From positions 1-37,845 of the forward strand of contig DASYIY010000053.1 in the NCBI GenBank assembly GCA_035997045.1: a stretch of 37,845 bases of DNA. Direction: 5' to 3'. The stretch comes from VRUE01 sp035997045. Its GTDB lineage: Bacteria > Actinomycetota > Thermoleophilia > Solirubrobacterales > 70-9. The position numbers and the translations under genes are program-made. The notes beneath the pieces were generated by a model. It was given only the letters and a program-made list of their open reading frames with translations. It was not told the origin of the DNA and did no database searches. Below, one piece after another: positions 30,396 to 37,845 of the stretch. Each line of letters opens with the position of its first letter. Position 1 is the stretch's first letter.

Positions 30396-31994
30396 ATGAC
30401 GACGGTTAGAGAGGCCAGCTTCGAGCTCTTCCGCGAGCAGGGGATGACGACGATGTTCGGCAACCCCGGCTCGACCGAGCTGCCGATGCTGGCCGATTTC
30501 CCCTCCGACTTTCGCTACGTGCTGGGCCTGCAGGAGGCGGTCGTTGTCGGCATGGCCGACGGCTTCGCCCAGGCCTCGGGCCGGACCACCGTCGCCAACC
30601 TGCACACCGCGCCCGGCGTCGGCAACGCGATGGGGGCGATCTTCAACGCCCAGGCCAACCACTCGCCGCTGCTGATCACCGCCGGGCAGCAGGCGCGGGC
30701 GCAGATCACCCTGCAGGCGAACCTGACCAACCGCGACGCGATCCGCATGCCGCACCCGCTGGTCAAGTGGTCCTACGAGCCGGCCCGGGCCGAGGACGTG
30801 CCGCTCGCCCTCGCTCACGGCGCCCACCTCGCCGGCCTGCCGCCGAAGGGCCCCGTCTTCGTCTCGCTGCCGATGGACGACTGGTACGCCGAGGTCGACG
30901 AGGCCGACGCGCGCGAGGCGATCGGGCGCAAGGTCAGCGGCCGCAGCGTCGCCGACCCGGCCGCGGTCCGCGTCCTCGCCGACCGGCTCAACGCCGCCGC
31001 CAACCCGGTCATGGTCGCCGGCCCCGACATCGACGCTTCCGGCGCCTGGGACGTTGCGATCGCCCTCTCCGAGCGCCAGCGCCTCCCCGTCTGGGCGACG
31101 CCCGCGCCCGGCGGCGGCCGCATCGGCTTCCCCGAGAACCACCCCAACTACCGCGGCGTGCTGCCGCCGGCGATCGGCCCGGTCGGCCAGACGCTCGAGG
31201 GCCACGACCTGATCCTGGTCGTCGGCAGCTCGGTCTTCCCCTACTACCCCTACATCCCCGGACCGCTGCTGCCCGAGGGGGCGAAGCTGGTCGCGATCAC
31301 CAGCGACCCCGACGAGGCAGCCCGCGCGCCGATGGGCGACGCCCTCGTCGCCGACGTCAAGCTGACCCTGGCGGCGCTGCTCGAGGAGGTGCCCGAGTCG
31401 ACCCGCCCGGTGCCCGAGCCCAATCAGGGCCCGCAGGAAATCCCGCCCAGCGATCCGCTCAACCCCTCGACCGTGCACACCGCGCTGGCCGAGGTCTTCC
31501 CCGAGGACGGCATCGTCGTGCTCGAGTCGCCGACCAGCACCCTGGCGCTGCGCAACCAGATGCGCCTCTCGCGTCCCGGCAGCTACTACTTCGCCGCCGG
31601 CGGCGGCCTCGGCTTCGGCCTCGCCGCCTCGGTCGGCGTCCAGCTCGCCCAGCCGGACCGGCCGGTCGTCTGCGTGATCGGCGAGGGCTCGGTCCAGTAC
31701 GCGGTCAGCGCCTTCTGGAGCGCCGTCGCCTACAAGACCCCGGTCACCTTCCTGGTCGTGCGCAACGAGGAGTACGGGATCCTCAAGTGGTTCGCCGAAG
31801 TCGAGGACGTGCAGGGGGCGCCCGGCCTCGACCTGCCGAAGCTCGACGTCGCCGCGATCGCCGAGGGCTACGGGATTACAGCGCACCGGGTCAAGGACCG
31901 CGACGAAGTCCGCGGCGCCCTCGCCAAGTCGATCGCCTCCTCGCAGCCGGAACTGGTCGAAGTCCCGGTCACGCCGGGCATGGCGCTCTTCTAG
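30396..31994 (+). CDS. mdlC: Benzoylformate decarboxylase-like ThDP enzyme
   Basis: A 532-aa thiamine-diphosphate enzyme, close along its length to Pseudomonas benzoylformate decarboxylase, which converts a 2-oxoacid to an aldehyde. Shared blocks: FGNPGSTELPML (catalytic Ser), LQEAVVVGMADGFAQASG (ThDP Glu), NLHTAPGVGNAMGA (catalytic His), PLVKWSYEPA, SDPDEAARAPMGDALVAD and the ThDP-binding GEGSVQYAVSAFW (a GDG variant, GEG). The second catalytic His of the Pseudomonas enzyme (in FRYHQYDPG) is Tyr here (FPYYPYIPG). Followed 8 bases later by a 2-hydroxyacid dehydrogenase, which could supply its 2-oxoacid. Actual substrate unproven. Confidence 0.82.
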   Translation: MTTVREASFELFREQGMTTMFGNPGSTELPMLADFPSDFRYVLGLQEAVVVGMADGFAQASGRTTVANLHTAPGVGNAMGAIFNAQANHSPLLITAGQQARAQITLQANLTNRDAIRMPHPLVKWSYEPARAEDVPLALAHGAHLAGLPPKGPVFVSLPMDDWYAEVDEADAREAIGRKVSGRSVADPAAVRVLADRLNAAANPVMVAGPDIDASGAWDVAIALSERQRLPVWATPAPGGGRIGFPENHPNYRGVLPPAIGPVGQTLEGHDLILVVGSSVFPYYPYIPGPLLPEGAKLVAITSDPDEAARAPMGDALVADVKLTLAALLEEVPESTRPVPEPNQGPQEIPPSDPLNPSTVHTALAEVFPEDGIVVLESPTSTLALRNQMRLSRPGSYYFAAGGGLGFGLAASVGVQLAQPDRPVVCVIGEGSVQYAVSAFWSAVAYKTPVTFLVVRNEEYGILKWFAEVEDVQGAPGLDLPKLDVAAIAEGYGITAHRVKDRDEVRGALAKSIASSQPELVEVPVTPGMALF

Positions 31995-32002
31995 GAGCGA
32001 CG

Positions 32003-34837
32003 ATGGCGCTGCTGGAGAGGAAGCTGGCGCCGCCTTCATCGGAGCCGGCGCCCGACCGCGCGCCGGACAGCCTCGCCGCCGGCACGGCGCAGCCCCTGCG
32101 CGGCGAGCTCGAGGGGCTGCTCGGCGCCAACCGCGTGCTCGGCCGCGCCGGCGACATCGTTCGCTACGCCTCCGACGCCAGCCCTTACCGCCTCTTCCCC
32201 CAGGCCGTGGTGATGGCACACGACGCCGGGGACGTCGCCAAGGTCCTCGCCTACGGTCGCCGCACGGGCATCCCCGTCACCTTCCGCGCCGGCGGCACCA
32301 GCCTCAACGGCCAGGGCCAGAGCGAGGGCATCCTGGTCGATGTGCGCCGCCATTTCGGCGGCGTCGCGGTCGAGGACGACGGCGCCCTGGCGCGGGTCAA
32401 GCCGGGCACGGTGCTCGGCCACGCCAACCGCGTGCTGGCGCCGCACGGCCGCAAGCTCGGCCCCGACCCGGCCAGCACCGACATCGCCTGCGTCGGCGGT
32501 GTGATCGCCAACAACTCGGGTGGGATGCGCTGTGGCGTGACCAAGGACTCCTACTCCACGGTGCGCGCGATGACGCTGGTGCTCGCCTCGGGCACGACGA
32601 TCGACACCGCGGCCCCCGATGCCGCCGAGCGCTTCGCCACCGCCGAGCCCGAGCTCGCCGCGGGCCTGGAAGCGATCCGCGACGAGATCCGCGCCGACGC
32701 CGAGCTGAGCGAGCGCATCGGCCGCAAGTTCGCGATCAAGAACACCACCGGCTACCGCCTCTGCGCCTTCCTCGACGCCGACGAGCCGCTGGAGATCTTC
32801 CGCCGTCTCGTCGTCGGCTCCGAGGGCACGCTGGCCTTCGTCGCCGAGGCGGTTTTCGAGACTGTCCCGCTCCCCGCTCGCACGACCACGGCCTGGATCC
32901 ATTTCCCCGGCATCGACGAGGCGATAGCCCCGGTCCGCGACCTGGTCGAGAGCGGCGCCACCGCGGTCGAGCTGATGGTCGCCCCGGCGCTGATCACGGC
33001 CGCCTGGAACATGGTCGGCGCGCCCGAGGAGTGGAAGGAGCTGCCGCCCGAGTCGGCGGTGCTGCTGGTCGAGTACGGTGCCGCGAGCGACGCGGAGCTC
33101 GACACCTACGTCGCCAAGGCGGGCGAGATATTCGCCGCCCACGAGACGATCCGGCCGATCGATTTCACCCGCGAGGCGGAGGGGATCGAGCTCGCCTGGC
33201 GCGTGCGCGAGGGCCTGCACGGCCTGATCGGCCGCCTGCGCCTGCCCGGCACGGCGCTGATCGTCGAGGACGTCTGCGTACCGCCGGAGCGGATCGCCGA
33301 GGGCGCCCGCGACCTGCAGGCGCTGCTCGGCGAGCACGGCTTCCTGGCCGGCGTCGCCGGCCACGCCTCGGCCGGCAACCTGCACTTCATGCTGACCCCG
33401 GACTTTGCCAAGCAGGAGGACCTCGAGCGCTACGAGGCCTTCATGGCGAAGCTGGTCGAGCTGATCGTCGGCAAGTACGACGGGTCGCTCAAGGCCGAGC
33501 ACGGGACCGGGATCAACATGGCTCCCTATGTAGAGAGGGAGTGGGGAGAGGCGGCGACCGAGCTGATGTGGCGGGTCAAGCAGCTCGCCGACCCCGACGG
33601 CGTGCTCAACCCCGGCGTCGTCCTCAACCGCGACCCCGGCGTCCACCTGCGCAACCTCAAAACCACGCCGCAGATCGAGGAGTCGGCCAACACCTGCGTC
33701 GAGTGCGGCTTCTGCGAGCCGGTCTGCCCGAGCCGCAACCTGACCACGACGCCGCGCCAGCGGATCGTCCTGCGCCGCGAGATGGCGCGCCAACCGGCGG
33801 GCTCGCCGGTACAGCGGGCGCTGCTCGAGGAGTACGAGTACGACTCGCTCGAGACCTGCGCGACCGACGGCTCCTGCCAGCTCGCCTGCCCGGTCGGGAT
33901 CGACACGGGCGCGATGGTCAAGGAACTGCGCAAGCAGCGGCACACGGAGCGCGCCGAAGGCGCGGCGCTGGCGACGGCGAAGCGTTGGGGGAGAGTCGAA
34001 ATGGCCTCCCGCGCAGCCCTCCGCATCGCCGGCCCGTTGGCGCGCCGGACCAAGCGCGGCCGCGGCCTGCCTGGAGCCGCCAGGTGGGGAGGAGGGTCAC
34101 CCCCTCCTCCCCGAAGCGCGGCCGCTGCTGTCTACGTGCCCAGTTGCACGAATCGCATATTTGGTGGGAACCCGGTCGAGGCGTTGGTGGCGGTTTCGGC
34201 TCGTGCTGGGATGCCGGTCTGGATTCCCGACGATGTCGCCGGAAGCTGCTGCGGGCTGCCGTGGAGCTCGAAGGGCTTCGGCGATGCTCACCGGCACAAG
34301 GCGAACGAGATGGTCGAGCGGCTCTGGGCGTGGAGCGACGAGGGCGCGGTGTCGGTGGTGATCGACGCCGCCTCCTGCACCCAGGGCGTGACCGACCCCG
34401 GCGCCGGTGTGCTCAGCGAGGAGAACGCCGGGCGCCTCGCCAAGCTGGAAATCCTCGACTCGGTCGCCTGGGCGCACGACCGCTTGCTGCCACAGCTGGA
34501 GATCGGCTCCAAGGTCGCCTCCGCCACCGTCCACCCGACCTGCGCCACCCGCCACATGGCCCTGGCGCCTCGCCTACGGAGGCTCGCCGCCGCTCTCGCC
34601 GACGATGTCTACGTTGCCCCGTCGTCGACCTGCTGCGGCTTCGCCGGCGACCGCGGCATCTCGCATCCCGAGCTGACCGCTGCGGCCACACGCCCCCAGG
34701 CCGAAGAGCTCGCCGGCCGCCGCTTCGACGCCCACCTCTCCAGCAACCGCACCTGCGAGATCGGCCTCAGCCGCGCCACCGGCACCGACTACGAGTCGAT
34801 CGTGATCCTGCTCGAGCGAGCGACGCGGCCGACTTAG
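32003..34837 (+). CDS. FAD-linked D-2-hydroxyacid dehydrogenase fused to [4Fe-4S] and CCG domains
   Basis: A 944-aa three-part enzyme of the D-lactate/D-2-hydroxyacid dehydrogenase type. An FAD-binding PCMH domain (about 60-275; RAGGTSLNGQGQSEGI, DPASTDIACVGGVIANNSGG) is followed by an FAD-oxidase C domain to about 550. Two [4Fe-4S] ferredoxin motifs (CVECGFCEPVCP; CATDGSCQLACP) and two CCG domains come next (GSCCGLPW; STCCGFAGDRG). Electrons from the hydroxyacid probably pass via Fe-S to quinone. Start ATG 32003 with AGGAGCGA ribosome binding site. A low-complexity linker (about 690-710) is encoded by a hairpin at 34086-34112. Operon partner of the decarboxylase; mandelate-like or lactate substrates are plausible. 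Stop overlaps the convergent SDR stop. Confidence 0.87.
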   Translation: MALLERKLAPPSSEPAPDRAPDSLAAGTAQPLRGELEGLLGANRVLGRAGDIVRYASDASPYRLFPQAVVMAHDAGDVAKVLAYGRRTGIPVTFRAGGTSLNGQGQSEGILVDVRRHFGGVAVEDDGALARVKPGTVLGHANRVLAPHGRKLGPDPASTDIACVGGVIANNSGGMRCGVTKDSYSTVRAMTLVLASGTTIDTAAPDAAERFATAEPELAAGLEAIRDEIRADAELSERIGRKFAIKNTTGYRLCAFLDADEPLEIFRRLVVGSEGTLAFVAEAVFETVPLPARTTTAWIHFPGIDEAIAPVRDLVESGATAVELMVAPALITAAWNMVGAPEEWKELPPESAVLLVEYGAASDAELDTYVAKAGEIFAAHETIRPIDFTREAEGIELAWRVREGLHGLIGRLRLPGTALIVEDVCVPPERIAEGARDLQALLGEHGFLAGVAGHASAGNLHFMLTPDFAKQEDLERYEAFMAKLVELIVGKYDGSLKAEHGTGINMAPYVEREWGEAATELMWRVKQLADPDGVLNPGVVLNRDPGVHLRNLKTTPQIEESANTCVECGFCEPVCPSRNLTTTPRQRIVLRREMARQPAGSPVQRALLEEYEYDSLETCATDGSCQLACPVGIDTGAMVKELRKQRHTERAEGAALATAKRWGRVEMASRAALRIAGPLARRTKRGRGLPGAARWGGGSPPPPRSAAAAVYVPSCTNRIFGGNPVEALVAVSARAGMPVWIPDDVAGSCCGLPWSSKGFGDAHRHKANEMVERLWAWSDEGAVSVVIDAASCTQGVTDPGAGVLSEENAGRLAKLEILDSVAWAHDRLLPQLEIGSKVASATVHPTCATRHMALAPRLRRLAAALADDVYVAPSSTCCGFAGDRGISHPELTAAATRPQAEELAGRRFDAHLSSNRTCEIGLSRATGTDYESIVILLERATRPT
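34086..34112. repeat. Hairpin within the FAD/Fe-S dehydrogenase gene
   Basis: GGGGAGGAGGG (34086-34096) pairs perfectly with CCCTCCTCCCC (34102-34112) around five bases. Flanking it, GCGCGGCCGC occurs twice, at 34054-34063 and 34116-34125, each containing the palindrome GCGGCCGC. The region encodes a Gly/Pro linker between the Fe-S and CCG domains. Confidence 0.6.
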
Positions 34838-35687
34838 GACGCGGACCTTGCCTTGGTGTCTGCCTCGGCCTGGCGCAGGGCGCCGGCGACCTTGGCATCG
34901 CGCTCGAGGCGCCGGTCGAGAATGGGGTTGAGGATGCCGCGCAGGGCGGAGACGTAGCGCCACCATTTCGGCGCGAGACCCGGGGCGCTCGCTCTTCGAT
35001 TCCCCGCACGACCGCCGCACCTGCCTCCTCGACCCGGATCCGTTTGAAGAAGAACTTCGGCAGCAGTTCCTGCATTCGCTTGCCGCCCTGCTCGCGGTCG
35101 AGGCCCTGGCGCACCATCTCGGTGTCGACCCAACCGAAGTAGGCGACGGTGGCGCTCGCGCCGAACGGCGCTAGCTCTACCCGCAGCGGCCGGCCCAGCG
35201 CCTCGACCGCAGCCTTCGAGGCCGCGTAAGGGCTCAGCATCATGCCGTTCATGAAGGCGGCGACCGAGGCGACGAGGACGATCTGGCCGTTGCGCTCGGA
35301 GACCTGCGGCAGTGCCGCCCGCACCGTGTTCCAGACGCCGAGCAGGTTGACGTCGATCACCTTCTCCCATTCCTCGGGCGGCATCGTTCGGGTCGTTGCC
35401 CCTTCCGGTGCGATCCCGGCGTTTGCCATCGCCAGGTCGAGGCCGCCGAAGCGCTCGACCGCCTGGGCGACTGCGGCCAGCATCGCACCGGCGTCGGTGA
35501 CGTCGGCACCGATCCCAAGCGCTCGCTCGCCGATTCGCTCTGCCGCCTCGCGCGCCTGATCGGCGTCAAGATCGACGACCGCCACCGAAGCGCCGCGCGC
35601 GTGCATCTGCCGCGCCGTCTCGAAGCCGATTCCCCGGGCGCCGCCGGTGACCAGCGCGACCTTGCCGTTCAGGTCGTAGACGGGCAT
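34834..35687 (-). pseudogene. Short-chain dehydrogenase/reductase with an apparent one-base deletion near its 3' end
   Basis: SDR-type oxidoreductase, about 284 aa if repaired. Cofactor motif TGGARGIG (14-21), NAG, catalytic Ser region LVASVAAF, and YAASK are present. It is a close paralogue of the gene behind it. After RGIEERAPRV the frame breaks: at about 34976 the minus strand reads GTC-TCGCGCCG where the paralogue has ATCTTCGCGCCG. The unrepaired frame runs on past the end to 34767. Repairing one T restores FAPKWWRYVSALRGILNP and a stop at 34834 that overlaps the convergent gene's stop. Either a sequencing error or a recent mutation; the catalytic core is intact. Leaderless-type TAACCT 6 bases before the ATG. 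Confidence 0.7.
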
Positions 35688-35693
35688 GCCGTC

Positions 35694-35699
35694 AGGTTA
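35694..35699 (-). promoter_or_regulatory. -10 element of a leaderless promoter (first SDR)
   Basis: Reads TAACCT on the minus strand, 6 bases before the ATG at 35687. It lies in the 23-base gap after the upstream SDR, so this SDR may have its own promoter. Confidence 0.45.
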
Positions 35700-35710
35700 T
35701 CCCCGCTGAG

Positions 35711-36586
35711 CTAGTGCGACGCGGCCGCTACGGCGGCCGCCCCCTGCTCATCGGCGCCGGCCTCGACCTCGAGCACCGCCGAGATCATCCTGCGGTCCTG
35801 CTCCATGCGCCGGTCCAGCAGCGGGTTGAGGATGCCGCGCAGGGCGGAGACGTAGCGCCACCATTTCGGCGCGAAGATCCGCGGCGCGCGAGCTTCGATC
35901 CCGGCGACGATCGCCGCCCCGGCCGCGCTGGGGGGAATTCGTTTGAGCAGGAAGTCGGGTGTGTTTTCCTGCAGGCGGTTCGAGCCCGGCCGGGCGACCG
36001 CATCCTGGACCATTTTGGTGTCGACCCAGCCGAAGTAGGCGACGCTGGCGCTGGCGCCGAGCGGCGTCAGCTCGGTGCGCAGGGCCCGGCCCATCGACTC
36101 GACTCCCGCCTTGGCGACCGCGTAGGGGCTGTTGAGGACGCCGTTCATGAAGGCGTAGACCGAGGAGGTGACGACGATGTGGCCGCGGCGCTCGACGATC
36201 TGCGGCAGCGCCGCTCGCACGGTGCGCCAGACGCCGAGCAGATCGACCTCGAAGACCCGCTCCCATTCCTCGACCGAGATCCCCCGCGTGGTCGCCGTCT
36301 GCGCCTGGGCGATGCCGGCGTTGGCGACGACGACGTCGAGGCCGCCGAAGCGCTCGACCGCCTCGGCGACCGTCTGCATCATCGCGCTGTGATCGGTGAC
36401 GTCGGTGACGATCCCGACCGCCCGCTCGCCGATCCGCTCGGCGGCCTCGCGCGCCTCGCCCGCGTCAAGATCGACGACCGCCACCGAGGCACCGCGCATG
36501 TGCAGCTGGCGCGCCGTCTCGAAGCCGATCCCGCGGGTGGCGCCGGTGACCAGCGCCACCTTTCCGTTCAGGTCATACGGGGCCAC
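35711..36586 (-). CDS. Short-chain dehydrogenase/reductase (SDR)
   Basis: A 291-aa classical SDR using NAD(P)H to interconvert an alcohol and a ketone. Cofactor motif TGATRGIG (14-21), DLDAG (NAD-favouring acidic residue after beta 2), NAGIA, catalytic Ser in VTSSVYAFMNG and the YAVAK Tyr-Lys pair. The C-terminal FAPKWWRYVSALRGILNP is shared with the paralogue at 34834-35687. GTG 36586 was accepted because TAGTCT ends 7 bases upstream. Tandem duplication with the neighbouring SDR is evident. Substrate unknown; the neighbouring hydroxyacid and decarboxylase genes hint at alcohol or ketone metabolism. Confidence 0.85.
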   Translation of the reverse strand: MAPYDLNGKVALVTGATRGIGFETARQLHMRGASVAVVDLDAGEAREAAERIGERAVGIVTDVTDHSAMMQTVAEAVERFGGLDVVVANAGIAQAQTATTRGISVEEWERVFEVDLLGVWRTVRAALPQIVERRGHIVVTSSVYAFMNGVLNSPYAVAKAGVESMGRALRTELTPLGASASVAYFGWVDTKMVQDAVARPGSNRLQENTPDFLLKRIPPSAAGAAIVAGIEARAPRIFAPKWWRYVSALRGILNPLLDRRMEQDRRMISAVLEVEAGADEQGAAAVAAASH

Positions 36587-36593
36587 GGGCAGG

Positions 36594-36599
36594 AGACTA
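36594..36599 (-). promoter_or_regulatory. -10 element of a leaderless promoter (second SDR)
   Basis: Reads TAGTCT on the minus strand, 7 bases before the GTG at 36586. This supports GTG as the true start. Confidence 0.5.
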
Positions 36600-36644
36600 T
36601 TGAGTCCAGTGCCTGCCGCACGGGGCCGAGGGCCTCGCCGCTCC

Positions 36645-36650
36645 TAGAAT
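36645..36650 (+). promoter_or_regulatory. -10 element of a leaderless promoter (ileS)
   Basis: TAGAAT, close to the -10 consensus, ends 9 bases before the ATG at 36660. No ribosome binding site is present. No T-box leader is seen upstream of ileS, since the -10 lies too close to the start. Confidence 0.6.
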
Positions 36651-36659
36651 CACCCGTCC

Positions 36660-37845
36660 ATGCCCGGCTTCCGCCCAGTCGACGCCAAGCAGTCCTTCCC
36701 CGAGCTGGAGGAGCGCGCCCTGGCGCGCTGGCGGGAGCGCGACGTCTTCGCTCGCTCGCTCGCCCAGCGCGAGGGCGCCGAGCTCTGGAACTTCTACGAG
36801 GGCCCGCCGACCGCCAACGGCCGCCCCGGCTCCCACCACGTCCTCGCCCGCGTCTTCAAGGACATCTACCCGCGCTACCGCACGATGACCGGATACCGGG
36901 TGCCGCGCAAAGCGGGCTGGGACTGCCACGGGCTGCCGGTCGAGCTCGAGGTCGAAAAACAGCTCGGCATCTCCTCCAAGGAAGAGGTCGAGGACTTCGG
37001 CATCGCCGAGTTCAACCAGCGCTGCCGCGAGTCGGTCTTCGAGTACGTCGAGGAGTGGAACCGCCTGACCGAGCGGATCGCCTACTGGGTCGACCTCGAC
37101 GACCCCTACGTGACCCTGCAGGACCGCTACATCGAGTCGGTCTGGTGGTCGCTGTCGGAGCTCTTCAAGAAAGGCCGCCTCTATGAGGGCCACAAGGTCG
37201 TGCCCTACTGCCCGCGCGACGGCACGCCGCTCTCTTCGCACGAGGTCGCCCAGGGATACCAGGACGTCATCGACGCCTCGATCTACGTGCGCTTCCCGCT
37301 GGCCGGTGCCGAGAACGAATCGCTGCTCGTATGGACGACGACCCCTTGGACGCTGCCCGGCAACGTCGCCGTCGCGGTGGCGCCCAACGTCACCTACGTC
37401 CGCGCGCGGCTCGGCGACGAGACGCTGATCGTCGCCAAGGACCTCGCCGAGAAGGTCCTCGGAGAGGACGCCGAGATCCTCGAGGAGGTGTCCGGCGAGT
37501 CTCTCGTCGGCCGTCAATATAAGGGCCCGGTCTTCGATCTGAGCGATGTCGAGGAAGGCGGCTTCCCGGTGATCGCCGGGGACTTCGTCACGACCGAGGA
37601 CGGCACCGGCCTCGTCCACATCGCCCCGCCCTTCGGCGAGGACGACTACCGGGTCGGCGTCGAGAACGACCTCTTCGACCCGACCGTCGCAAGCACTCTC
37701 TACAACCCGGTCCGCCCCGACGGCAAATTCGACGACCGAGTCATCGGCTTCGCCGGCGAGTTCGTAAAAGGCAGTGAGACGACGCGCCGGCTCATCACCC
37801 AGCTCGAAGACCGCGGGCTGCTCTTCCGAGAGCAGGCCTACGAGC
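36660..37845 (+). CDS. ileS: Isoleucine--tRNA ligase (partial, N-terminal 395 residues)
   Basis: Class I aminoacyl-tRNA synthetase charging tRNA-Ile. The N-terminal region (FPELEERALARWRERDVFA; FYEGPPTANGRPGSHHVLAR) carries the HIGH-equivalent motif in the GxPGxHH form found in many actinobacterial and eukaryote-like IleRS. RKAGWDCHGLPVELEVEK and the start of the CP1 editing domain (LLVWTTTPWTLPGNVAVAV; EDGTGLVHIAPPFGEDDY) follow, including the TTTPWTLPGN editing motif. The KMSKS region lies beyond the right edge. ATG 36660 was chosen from the -10 position and the start of homology. Confidence 0.95.
   Translation, partial: MPGFRPVDAKQSFPELEERALARWRERDVFARSLAQREGAELWNFYEGPPTANGRPGSHHVLARVFKDIYPRYRTMTGYRVPRKAGWDCHGLPVELEVEKQLGISSKEEVEDFGIAEFNQRCRESVFEYVEEWNRLTERIAYWVDLDDPYVTLQDRYIESVWWSLSELFKKGRLYEGHKVVPYCPRDGTPLSSHEVAQGYQDVIDASIYVRFPLAGAENESLLVWTTTPWTLPGNVAVAVAPNVTYVRARLGDETLIVAKDLAEKVLGEDAEILEEVSGESLVGRQYKGPVFDLSDVEEGGFPVIAGDFVTTEDGTGLVHIAPPFGEDDYRVGVENDLFDPTVASTLYNPVRPDGKFDDRVIGFAGEFVKGSETTRRLITQLEDRGLLFREQAYE

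Noticed and set aside
29577..32219. Long minus-strand frame of 880 codons
   Set aside because: Only the last part (from 30305) is the LAS-type peptidase. The rest is the antisense shadow of the decarboxylase gene, with Arg/Gly/Asp-rich sequence and no domain.
32036..33943. 635-codon minus-strand frame
   Set aside because: Antisense to the FAD/Fe-S dehydrogenase, which has clear domains and motifs on the plus strand.
34767..34833. Read-through tail of the first SDR in the uncorrected frame
   Set aside because: The tail is Arg/Ser/Pro-rich shadow sequence, while the other frame matches the paralogue to its natural stop.
36600..36659. T-box leader for ileS
   Set aside because: Only about 60 bases separate ileS from the divergent SDR and a -10 element lies 9 bases before the start codon, leaving no room for a T-box.
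1..37845. tRNA, rRNA, CRISPR arrays, transposases, phage genes
   Set aside because: I looked for the conserved tRNA T-loop pattern, regular direct repeats and transposase motifs on both strands and found none convincing. A tRNAscan or CRISPR finder run would be decisive.

Overview
The window is a high-GC, gene-dense bacterial chromosome segment. It resembles a deep-branching actinobacterium of the Thermoleophilia/Solirubrobacterales type. This is an inference from base composition, many apparently leaderless genes, an actinobacterial-type secreted metallophosphoesterase, System I cytochrome c maturation genes and a GxPGxHH-type IleRS; no rRNA or marker search could be run. No tRNA, rRNA, CRISPR array, IS element or prophage was seen.

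Layout. 1-1826 (-): ccmA-ccmB-ccmC heme handling for cytochrome c, cut by the left edge. 1942-3935 (+): methyltransferase and ATP-grasp ligase. 4050-5648 (-): aldehyde dehydrogenase. 5751-9399 (+): RarA ATPase, DUF1385 protein, methylmalonyl-CoA epimerase, a 73-aa protein and a membrane-anchored methyltransferase. 9396-11414 (-): small basic protein, Fpg/Nei-like protein and BtrH-like protein. 11552-15096 (+): PAP2 phosphatase, YchF, lipocalin-like protein, EEP hydrolase. 15093-16280 (-): SpoIID/LytB protein. 16339-19713 (+): second aldehyde dehydrogenase and secreted metallophosphoesterase. 19786-21099 (-): fumarase.

21190-29008 is the most interesting part. Three cobalamin riboswitches (one on -, two on +) control secreted or membrane proteins. 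One leads to a beta-propeller protein. One leads to a bacterial protein with the two-domain plan of animal transcobalamin/intrinsic factor (alpha/alpha barrel plus DUF4430-like beta domain). The third leads to a tightly coupled operon of a DUF4430-like protein, a membrane-anchored alpha/alpha-barrel protein, an ExbB/TolQ-type proton channel and a DUF2149 protein that looks like a minimal ExbD. I read this as a B12 capture and energised uptake or handling system in which the two halves of transcobalamin also occur on separate chains. B12 control is strongly supported by sequence; the transport role is inference.

29013-37845: lipoprotein and LAS-type peptidase (-); benzoylformate-decarboxylase-like enzyme and a large FAD/Fe-S/CCG 2-hydroxyacid dehydrogenase (+), plausibly consecutive steps of 2-hydroxyacid breakdown; two tandem paralogous SDRs (-), one with an apparent one-base frameshift; and the 5' part of ileS (+), cut by the right edge. 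Long near-perfect hairpins mark many gene borders, and two lie inside coding sequences.
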